Program-made: the position numbers and the translations under genes | Assembly: GCF_042653205.1 (NCBI RefSeq) | Contig: NZ_JBHSHY010000017.1 | Location: 1 to 64,000 of the forward strand | Reading direction: 5' to 3' | From: Paenibacillus_Z sp042653205 | GTDB taxonomy: Bacteria > Bacillota > Bacilli > Paenibacillales > Paenibacillaceae | Length of the DNA: 64,000 nucleotides | Part shown: one piece after another, positions 57,622 through 64,000 of the stretch | Position numbering within the stretch: position 1 is the first letter of the stretch | How the letters are laid out: every line of letters starts with the position of its first letter | Notes under the pieces: model-generated | Database searches by the model: none | Told to the model about the DNA's origin: nothing | Seen by the model: the letters and a program-made list of their open reading frames with translations, nothing else

Positions 57622-58622
57622 CGCTCCGTGCCCCCCTTCCCGCCGCTTGCGCCGGGCGCGCCGCTGTCCGCGGCGGAACCGTTCGTGCCCGTCATCGACA
57701 GGAACCATTCCTCCAGCTTCCCTTGGACCGGCTTCACTTCGTACAGCGTCACGCCTTCTTCGATCAGCAGCCGGTTCAGGTGGCCGATCTGCTCGCGGTG
57801 TTGCGCCGTCACGCGCAGGACGGCGCTGCCGTCCGGCTCCTGCCGGACCGCCGAGAGCGACATGCCCGGCAGCAGACCGCGTCCAACCGCGTCCGCCAGC
57901 TCCGGCTGCCAGCCGCCGACCGTCGTCTCCCAGCTCGTGCCGGCGTGCAGCAGCTCCCGCATGGTGCCCACCGCCCGCAGCCTCCCGAGATGGAGGAACG
58001 CCACCTCGTCGCACACGGCTTCCACATCCTCAAGCAAGTGCGTGTTCAGAAACACCGTCTTCCCTTCGGCGCGAAGCCGCTCGAGCAGCTGACGCACCTC
58101 GTAGCGCCCGATCGGATCAAGCGCGGAGGACGGCTCGTCGAGAATGACGAGCTCCGGGTTCATAAGCAGGGCGCAGGCAAGGCCGAGCCGCTGCTGCATC
58201 CCCTTCGAATATTGGCGCACGCGGTCCTGGCCGCGCTTGCCGAGGCCGGTCATGGCCAGCACGTCGCGGATGCGCGCCGCCATCGCCGGCGAGCGGGTCT
58301 CGCCCAGCGACTTGCCGTACAAGCCGGCGTGATAGCGCAGCACCTCCTCGCCGGTCAGCCAATCCTGAAAGCGGAAAAGCTCGGGTAAATACCCAAGCCC
58401 CCGCCGCGATTCCGGATGGCCGATCGGCTTGCCGAGCAGCGTGCCGCCGCCGGCGTCCGGCCGAAGCAGGCCGATGACCATTTTCACGAACGTGCTCTTG
58501 CCGGCGCCGTTCGGACCGAGCAGACCGAAGATCTGCCCGGGTTTTATTTCCAAGGAAATATCGAGGCACCCGGTTCCGGCTGCGTACGTTTTGGTGAGTC
58601 CCCGCGTGACCAGCATCGTCAT
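57618..58622 (-). CDS. ABC transporter ATP-binding protein
   Basis: This is a 334-aa ATPase with Walker A (GPNGAGKST), signature QYSKGMQQRLGLA, Walker B (LVILDEPSSALD) and H-switch (NTHLLED). A long C-terminal extension (about 230-334) ends in a disordered Gly/Ser tail. It pairs with the permease at 56770. Its start overlaps the anti-sigma-like gene by 4 nt. Confidence 0.93.
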   Translation of the reverse strand: MTMLVTRGLTKTYAAGTGCLDISLEIKPGQIFGLLGPNGAGKSTFVKMVIGLLRPDAGGGTLLGKPIGHPESRRGLGYLPELFRFQDWLTGEEVLRYHAGLYGKSLGETRSPAMAARIRDVLAMTGLGKRGQDRVRQYSKGMQQRLGLACALLMNPELVILDEPSSALDPIGRYEVRQLLERLRAEGKTVFLNTHLLEDVEAVCDEVAFLHLGRLRAVGTMRELLHAGTSWETTVGGWQPELADAVGRGLLPGMSLSAVRQEPDGSAVLRVTAQHREQIGHLNRLLIEEGVTLYEVKPVQGKLEEWFLSMTGTNGSAADSGAPGASGGKGGTER

Positions 58623-59830
58623 TTCATCAATCCTTTGGCTTCCTTCATAATGGCTTCCTCGGTCGGATAGGCGTCGTCGGAGCCGCCGAGCACGTACATC
58701 CAGTCGTTCTCGAGCCAGATCAGCATCCGCTCGTGGCCGTTCGTCGAGACGATGGCGTCATGGCCGGCGATGGTCACCGTGTGCAGCATATCGCCTTTGC
58801 CCTCGATCGTCGGCACCGGCAGCGTCGTCCGCCAGTCGCCGATCGCGGCCAGCTTGGTCCGCAGGTCATCCGGCAGCACCGGCAGGTCGAGCACCGCCTG
58901 GCGAATCTGATCGACGTCGACGCCGCTCGGCACGTCCAGCGAAGGGGACGGCAGCTGCATCAGACGCTTGGACGTATCGCCGGTCTTCGGATCGCGGATG
59001 TCCGTCGTGAAGCTGCCCGGTACCGTCAGCGTAATTGGCGCGTCGTCGATCGCAGCCGGGAATTCCGTCTTGCCGCCGAGCAGCGCGATCAGCTTGTTGA
59101 TCTCCTTCGGATGCAGCTTGAACGTGAGCTGCTGCTGCGGCATGTATTCGATCGCCTTCAAGTCGGCTCCGGGCAATTGCTTCAGCGGGCGTCCGGCGAG
59201 CTTCTCCGCTTCCGCCGCCCCGATGTCGCGCTGCTTCCCGTCTCCGTTATGCTCGATCTCGCCGTACCGGCTCATATCGAGCTGCTGCTTGCCGATCGTC
59301 CCGTTCTCCAATGCATCACGGAACCCGTTCAGATCCTCTTGACTGAACGAAACAGTCTCGAAATGCTGCACCCGGAACGTGTTCAGCATGCCCGCCATGA
59401 CGTCCTGGCCCCAGGACGTGAACAGCATCGTGCCCGCCGCGACGACGGCCGCCGCGGCCGACAGCCATCTGCGCTTGGCCTGGCGCCGCTTCCGCGCGGC
59501 TCCCGGCGCGAGCGCGGCCCGCATCCGCTCCCCTTGCGGATCTTCCAAGCCGAACGGATCCGCGATTCCCCCGCCTGCCGTCAGGCTTCCGGGCGCTTGC
59601 TCCTCCTTCATCCCCGCTCCGGCCGAACCGAATCCCTCCGTTTGCTTCATGGCCGGCTTCATAGCCGGCGTCAATTCCGGTTTCGTCCCCATCTCCGCTC
59701 TCTCCCTCCATCGATCCGGTACAGGCTCATCCTTCACGGCCTTGAACAATCGGTTCAGCGCGTCTTCGATCTGTTCGTCCGTCACGTCGAGCTCGGGACC
59801 GCGCTTGTCCGCTTGCTTCCGTTCGTTCAT
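58619..59830 (-). CDS. Membrane-anchored anti-sigma-factor-like protein
   Basis: This 403-aa protein has a cytosolic N-terminus of about 120 residues (DVTDEQIEDALNRLFKAVKD may be the sigma-binding helix), one membrane helix (122-140) and an extracytoplasmic domain of about 260 residues. The outer part has lipid-carrier-like or DUF4367-like features (EYMPQQQLTFKLHPKEI, LIWLENDWMYVLGG). Position right after an ECF sigma gene with a 4-nt overlap, plus this topology, make it the likely anti-sigma factor and sensor. I do not recognise a standard zinc anti-sigma motif. Confidence 0.75.
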   Translation of the reverse strand: MNERKQADKRGPELDVTDEQIEDALNRLFKAVKDEPVPDRWRERAEMGTKPELTPAMKPAMKQTEGFGSAGAGMKEEQAPGSLTAGGGIADPFGLEDPQGERMRAALAPGAARKRRQAKRRWLSAAAAVVAAGTMLFTSWGQDVMAGMLNTFRVQHFETVSFSQEDLNGFRDALENGTIGKQQLDMSRYGEIEHNGDGKQRDIGAAEAEKLAGRPLKQLPGADLKAIEYMPQQQLTFKLHPKEINKLIALLGGKTEFPAAIDDAPITLTVPGSFTTDIRDPKTGDTSKRLMQLPSPSLDVPSGVDVDQIRQAVLDLPVLPDDLRTKLAAIGDWRTTLPVPTIEGKGDMLHTVTIAGHDAIVSTNGHERMLIWLENDWMYVLGGSDDAYPTEEAIMKEAKGLMK

Positions 59831-60345
59831 GACTCCATGGCCTCCTCCGTCAACAAATTTTTCTTAAGCCGCTTGGCCGCCCGCATCAGCAGCGTCCCGA
59901 CGATTTTCGGGTTCACCTGCAGCGCTTCGGCGATCTCGGCGTGGCTGTAGCCTTTTTCCTTCATTAATAAGGCGTTGCGGTCGCGTTCGGACAGCTTGTT
60001 CAGCACGCTGCGCACGACGTCCCGCTCCCAATTCTGGATGACGGCCGTCTCGTTCGAAGGTACCGACCGCTCCTCGGACATCGCCTGCAGCTTCTCCGTC
60101 AAATTCGCTTCCCGGCCCGACTTGCGATAATGGTCGTACACGATGCGGGTCAGCACGCGATGCAGCCAGGCGCCGACGCGTTCCAGGTCCTCCGGCGGAT
60201 TGCGGTACAGCCGCAGGAACACGTCCTGCGTCAAATCCTCGGCCGCGGCGCGGTCCCCGACGAGCAGGGTGATTTTCCGCAGCACCGACGGATAATGCTC
60301 CCGGAACAGCGCCTGGAACTTCGCCGGCCTTTCCTCTTGCGGCAT
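59827..60345 (-). CDS. RNA polymerase ECF sigma factor
   Basis: This 172-aa sigma factor has region 2 (LFREHYPSVLRKITLLVGD, AAAEDLTQDVFLRLYRN) and region 4 (LSERDRNALLMKEKGYSHAE, IAEALQVNPKIVGTLLMRAAKRL), with a 30-residue linker. It should direct transcription of this six-gene operon or others under envelope stress. The ATG at 60345 follows AAGGAGG by about 10 nt. Upstream an extended -10 (TGCTATAGA, minus strand, 60391-60399) is seen, but no clear ECF-type -35. Confidence 0.93.
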   Translation of the reverse strand: MPQEERPAKFQALFREHYPSVLRKITLLVGDRAAAEDLTQDVFLRLYRNPPEDLERVGAWLHRVLTRIVYDHYRKSGREANLTEKLQAMSEERSVPSNETAVIQNWERDVVRSVLNKLSERDRNALLMKEKGYSHAEIAEALQVNPKIVGTLLMRAAKRLKKNLLTEEAMES

Positions 60346-60462
60346 ACGCTTATCGCCTCCTTCACTCCTTAAGACGATGGATGTGGTGTATCTATAGCAT
60401 ACCTCAACCAAGAAATTTCTGGTGCGCGATCCGGGGTGCCTTCACCCCCGCCCGATACCCGC

Positions 60463-60503
60463 CGAAAACAAAACAAAGCCCGGCAGGGATATAACCCTGC
60501 CGG
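60463..60503 (-). terminator. Intrinsic terminator after the LplA-like binding-protein gene
   Basis: CCGGCAGGG/CCCTGCCGG around ATATAA is followed on the minus strand by GCTTTGTTTTGTTTT. It lies about 85 bp past the stop at 60589. The rest of 60346-60588 shows no gene. Confidence 0.9.
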
Positions 60504-60588
60504 ACCCGTCTTGCGCCTGCGACGGTCAGGCGCTCCTTTGCGCCGCGGCCTGCCGTGCACAGCCTCTGCTTAGCTTGCTTAACCTTGC

Positions 60589-62184
60589 TTAACCTTGCTC
60601 CGACGCCTTGAACGCGTCGAGCTGCTTCTGGATTTCGTCCTTCACCTTGTCGTAGCCCGCCGCCTTCAGCTTGTCGCGCAGCGCCTGGACCGCCTTCTCC
60701 GGATCGCCCGCCTTGCCGTACAGGATGGCCGGCATTTGCTCGCCGATGACTTGGGAGATGGCCGTCATTTCGGCGTCGACGTTCGTTTTGTCGAAGACGA
60801 ACTTGCCGTACGGGAACGGCTTCTTGATCGCGTCGTACTTCTTGTAGATCTCGCCGATGCCGCTCCAGTCGGTGTCCGACGGAATTTCGTTCTTGTCGAC
60901 GCGGCCGCCCCAGAAGTCGGTGTAGAAGCCGTCCTTCGCTTCGTCGTAGCCTGCCGGGCGCGTGCGGATGCCGTCCTTGATTTCGTACTGCACGCCTTCG
61001 ATACCGTAGTTGATCAGTTTGTACAGCTCCGGATCCTGGCGGATCAAGTCATAGACCATGAGCGCCCGTTCCGGATGCTTGCTGCGCGCGCCGACGGACG
61101 TGCCGCCGTGCGTGATCGGCATGGAGATCAGGTTGCCGCGCGTGTCGGAGTAGGAGAACATTTGCAGCTCGGAGCCCGGCTGCTGCTTATCCATCTCGAC
61201 GCGGCGCCCTTTGAAGGTTTGCGTATGATGCGAATCCGTGCCCGTTTGTCCCGCTTTAAGCGCCGTAGCCGTGTCGCCCTTGTAGTTCAGGACGTCTTCG
61301 CGCCAGTAACCGGCGTCGCCCCATTGCTTCATGAGCTTGGCGAAATCGATGAACTTGTCGTTGAAGATCGGGCTGTCGACGGTGTAGCGCTCGTCGTAGG
61401 ACTTGCCGTAGAACACGCCCGCGTAGCCGGTCGCGATCGGCAGCTCGATATTGTCCGTGTACGCCGTCGCGTAGCCCGTGTACAGCGTGCCGTTCGTGCC
61501 GTTCGTATCCCAAGGAATGACGTCCTTCATATTATCCTTGATGCCTTGAAGGTATTTCCCCAGCGTCTCGAAATCGGTGATCGGCTGCGTGATGCCGAAT
61601 TGCTTCGCCCAATCGCCGCGGTAATAGATGCCGTGGTTGACCCATTGCGTGTAGTGGTCTTCCGGAATGAGGACGATATCGTCCTTGAACTTGCTTTGGT
61701 CCCAATCCTCCTGCGGAATTTCCGCGTACGTGAGCGGCGCGTACTTCTCGAGCAGATCGTTCAGCGGCAGGAAGGCTCCGCGCTGCGCGTTGCCCCACGT
61801 GTCGAGCCAGTCGGTGCCGATCGTGATTAGGTCGAGCGGCTCGCCGGACGCGAGCAGCAGGTTGTATTTCGTCTGCCAGTCCGCCCATTCCACCCACTTG
61901 AACTGCAGCTCCGCGTTGACCTTCTGCTTCAGGATGGCGTTGACCTTCTCCATGACCTTCTCCAGCTGGCCGTTCTTCGGCTTGTCGCCGAGTACCACGT
62001 ACGTGATCGTCTCGAACTTGCTTGTGTCGATGCCGCCGGCGCTGTCGCCGCCCGCATTCCCGCCGCTGCCGGCGTCCGCCGAATTCCCGGAGCCGTCGTT
62101 GCCGCTGTTGCCGCCGCATGCCGCCAAGCCGAGCACCAGGATGAGCGCCAATACGAGTCCTGCCCATTTCTTCGCGTGTCTCAT
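60589..62184 (-). CDS. ABC transporter oligosaccharide-binding lipoprotein (LplA/DUF3502 type)
   Basis: This is a 531-aa extracellular binding protein. The lipobox is LGLAACGG, followed by a Gly/Asn/Ser-rich tether. The solute-binding domain follows, and the C-terminal DUF3502-like region includes GEIYKKYDAIKKPFPYGKFV and a helical tail. Such proteins are found with LplB/LplC permeases and bind pectin- or xylan-derived oligosaccharides. The ATG at 62184 has GGGGAGG 9 nt upstream. It is the last gene of an importer operon that continues beyond the window. Confidence 0.93.
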   Translation of the reverse strand: MRHAKKWAGLVLALILVLGLAACGGNSGNDGSGNSADAGSGGNAGGDSAGGIDTSKFETITYVVLGDKPKNGQLEKVMEKVNAILKQKVNAELQFKWVEWADWQTKYNLLLASGEPLDLITIGTDWLDTWGNAQRGAFLPLNDLLEKYAPLTYAEIPQEDWDQSKFKDDIVLIPEDHYTQWVNHGIYYRGDWAKQFGITQPITDFETLGKYLQGIKDNMKDVIPWDTNGTNGTLYTGYATAYTDNIELPIATGYAGVFYGKSYDERYTVDSPIFNDKFIDFAKLMKQWGDAGYWREDVLNYKGDTATALKAGQTGTDSHHTQTFKGRRVEMDKQQPGSELQMFSYSDTRGNLISMPITHGGTSVGARSKHPERALMVYDLIRQDPELYKLINYGIEGVQYEIKDGIRTRPAGYDEAKDGFYTDFWGGRVDKNEIPSDTDWSGIGEIYKKYDAIKKPFPYGKFVFDKTNVDAEMTAISQVIGEQMPAILYGKAGDPEKAVQALRDKLKAAGYDKVKDEIQKQLDAFKASEQG

Positions 62185-62326
62185 TCTTTCTAGCCTCCCC
62201 ATTGATTGGAATGACATGGATACTGCGCCGTCCGCGGACGTGTGCCGTTCGCGTGCCGGCTATGGAACAGGTCGGCGCGGCGCCGCGCTTCCCTGCGGCC
62301 ATTCATTGCGGATCGCGCTGAGAACC

Positions 62327-63238
62327 TTACCCTTTCACGGCGCCGACGGTAATCCCTTGGATGAAGTACCGCTGCACGAATGGATAGAACAGGATGACCG
62401 GCCCGGTGGCGACGACGGCGGTGGCCATCTTCATCGACTCCAGCGGCATGTCGCGCAGGGGCACGTTGGACGCCGCGGAGGAGTTGCGGATGAAGTCCGC
62501 GCTCGTGATGACGTTGTACAGGAACAGCTGCAGCGGCCGGTACTTCATGTCCGGCGACAGGAATAGCATCGCGTTGTACCATTCGTTCCAGTAGCCGAGG
62601 GCGATGAACAGGCCGATCGTCGCCAGCGCCGGGGTCGCCATCGGCAGGATGAGGCGCAGGAAGATCGTGAAATCGCCGGCGCCGTCGATCTTGGCGGATT
62701 CTGTGATCGCGTGCGGGATCGACTTCGTGAAGCTCTTCATCATGATGATGAGGAACGGGCTCATGAGCCCCGGCAGCAGCACGGCCAAGTAATTGTCCCC
62801 GAGGCCGAGGTACTGCTTGACGAGCAGGTAGAACGGAACGATGCCGCCGGAGAAGAGCGTCGTGAAATAGATGAAGAACGAGATCGCGTTGCGCTGCTGG
62901 AAGTCCGGCCGCTGCAGGGCATAACCGGTCATCGCGACCAGGAACAGGCCGGCCGCCGTGCCGACGACCGTGATGAAGATCGTCACGCCGTAGGCGCCGA
63001 GGATGAGATCGGGATTCTCGAAGACGATCTTGTACGCGAACACCGAGAATTCCCGCGGCCATATATTGAAGCCGTGCTTCGCGATCGTGCCTTCGTTCGT
63101 GAAGGACGTGCCGAGCACGAGCAGGAACGGCAGCAGGCAGCATAGGGCGAATAACCCGATGAAAGCGTAACCAAAAGCTCTGACGAACAAGGACGCCGCA
63201 TCGCTTCGGATGCGTCCGCGGGCAGCTTCAGCTTGCAT
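62327..63238 (-). CDS. Carbohydrate ABC transporter permease (LplC/YtcP type)
   Basis: This 303-aa protein has six helices and the EAA loop ESAKIDGAGDFTIFLRLILP. The C-terminus ends YFIQGITVGAVKG, a very common end for this family. AGGAGGG lies 6 nt before the ATG. It forms the importer with the permease at 63250 and the lipoprotein at 60589. Confidence 0.95.
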   Translation of the reverse strand: MQAEAARGRIRSDAASLFVRAFGYAFIGLFALCCLLPFLLVLGTSFTNEGTIAKHGFNIWPREFSVFAYKIVFENPDLILGAYGVTIFITVVGTAAGLFLVAMTGYALQRPDFQQRNAISFFIYFTTLFSGGIVPFYLLVKQYLGLGDNYLAVLLPGLMSPFLIIMMKSFTKSIPHAITESAKIDGAGDFTIFLRLILPMATPALATIGLFIALGYWNEWYNAMLFLSPDMKYRPLQLFLYNVITSADFIRNSSAASNVPLRDMPLESMKMATAVVATGPVILFYPFVQRYFIQGITVGAVKG

Positions 63239-63249
63239 GGTTCTCCCTC

Positions 63250-63999
63250 CTAGAACAGTGAATTATCCGGCGACGTCTTCTTCACCAGCCAATTGGCCGT
63301 GATGACGACGACAAACCCGAAGACGGACTGATACAGGCTGACCGCGCTGCCCATGGAGAAGTTGAAATTGTTCATGAGCGAGCGGAAGACGTACGTCTCG
63401 ATAATATCCGTCGTCGAGTAGAGCGACGTGTTGTTCGCGCCGACCAGATTGTAGAAGAGGCCGAAGTTGCCGCGCAGCACGCCGCCGAGCGAGAACAGCA
63501 GCAGGATTATGAAGGTCGGCTTCAGCCACGGCAGCACGATGTACCGGATGCGCTGCAGCGCGTTGGCGCCGTCGATCTCGGCGGCTTCGACTACCTCGGA
63601 GTCGAGGCCCATGATCGCCGCGAAGTAGACGATGGAGCCGTACCCCGTGGACTGCCACAAAAACGTGACGATGATGATGACCGGCCAAATGTGCGGATTG
63701 GAGTACGTCTTCACGGGATCGGCGCCGAGCGACTTCAGGATCACGTTCAGGAGGCCGTAATCGTAGCTCAAAATGTTGTACGCGATGAGGCCGACGATGA
63801 CGAACGAAATGAAGAACGGCAGAAACATGATCGTCTGCGACACTTTCTTGAACCATTTCTTGCGCAGCTCGTTCAATAGAATGGCCACGAAGATCTGCAG
63901 GAGATTGCCGAGCACGATGAACGCCAGGTTGTAGGCGATCGTGTTGACCGTCAGCCTCCACAGATCGCCCGTCATGACCAGAAACCGGAAGTTCTCGAA
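63250..63999 (-). CDS. Carbohydrate ABC transporter permease (LplB type), 5' end outside the window
   Basis: The C-terminal 249 residues of a permease are present. The frame runs through the right edge (FENFRFLVMTGDLWRLTVNT), so the true start lies beyond the window; the Met at 63975 is internal. The EAA loop is VEAAEIDGANALQRIRYIVLP and the C-terminus ends LVKKTSPDNSLF, as in LplB/YteP. It is 11 bp upstream of the second permease gene. Confidence 0.95.
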   Translation of the reverse strand, partial: FENFRFLVMTGDLWRLTVNTIAYNLAFIVLGNLLQIFVAILLNELRKKWFKKVSQTIMFLPFFISFVIVGLIAYNILSYDYGLLNVILKSLGADPVKTYSNPHIWPVIIIVTFLWQSTGYGSIVYFAAIMGLDSEVVEAAEIDGANALQRIRYIVLPWLKPTFIILLLFSLGGVLRGNFGLFYNLVGANNTSLYSTTDIIETYVFRSLMNNFNFSMGSAVSLYQSVFGFVVVITANWLVKKTSPDNSLF

Positions 64000-64000
64000 G

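Noticed and set aside
56770..58014. 414-residue version of the ABC permease at 56770
   Set aside because: The extra 131 N-terminal residues are an out-of-frame reading of the upstream ATPase gene; the ATG at 57621 with an ATGA overlap is the natural start.

Overview
The window looks like chromosomal DNA of a high-GC, endospore-forming member of the Paenibacillaceae (Paenibacillus/Cohnella type). The evidence is: S-layer-homology domains on an exported protease, a YhcN-like sporulation lipoprotein, a Bacillales-type caa3 oxidase operon with CtaG and a DUF420 protein, carbohydrate ABC importers that lack their own ATPase, AGGAGG-like ribosome binding sites, and frequent TTG/GTG starts. No rRNA, tRNA, phage genes or CRISPR array were seen. 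The only mobile element recognised is the 5' end of a group II intron at the left edge, just past a terminator hairpin.

Left part (1-15.3 kb): the intron end, a GC-rich direct repeat, alanine dehydrogenase with a PucR-type regulator, a DUF4091/CBM9-like pair, and two exported subtilisin-family proteins in one operon. The upstream subtilisin (1126 aa) has an Asp where the catalytic Ser should be, an Asp at the oxyanion Asn position, and a domain of about 230 aa inserted in its catalytic domain. The downstream one (1458 aa) keeps the triad and carries three SLH repeats. The pair is transcribed from a good promoter at the edge of a 400-bp AT-rich island, and is the best candidate here for an undescribed system.

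15.4-26.1 kb is a sugar-acid locus: a TIM-barrel isomerase/epimerase, an enolase-superfamily dehydratase, an ABC importer in one operon with a UxuA-type mannonate dehydratase, an RraA-like protein, and AraC and FCD-GntR regulators. A cre-like site and strong palindromes mark the promoters. 26.4-32.5 kb holds DinB, a five-gene YtrA-type ABC operon with a clear promoter and operator, a six-copy 51-bp minisatellite and a hypothetical membrane protein.

32.6-42.2 kb holds glycolate oxidase GlcDF with a divergent FadR-type regulator, then a sugar locus (D-lyxose isomerase-like, PfkB kinase, Gfo/Idh oxidoreductase, class I aldolase, DeoR regulator, DUF4432 epimerase-like). Its two promoters share the operator-like motif ATGTT-N7-AACAT. 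A pentose route through a ketose 1-phosphate and aldol cleavage, feeding glycolaldehyde/glycolate to GlcDF, is an inferred link.

42.3-47.7 kb is ctaCDEFG plus a DUF420 gene. 48-51 kb holds the YhcN-like lipoprotein and a MarR-DoxX-pirin group. 51-54.8 kb is a GH4 alpha-galactosidase, an AraC regulator and a SulP permease in tight series. 55-60.4 kb is a six-gene operon: ECF sigma factor, anti-sigma-like membrane protein and two complete ABC-2 exporters, largely joined by ATGA overlaps. The right end is an LplABC-type oligosaccharide importer cut by the window edge.

GC-rich tandem repeats occur in at least four intergenic stretches, often inside 3' untranslated regions. They generate long spurious reading frames on both strands.
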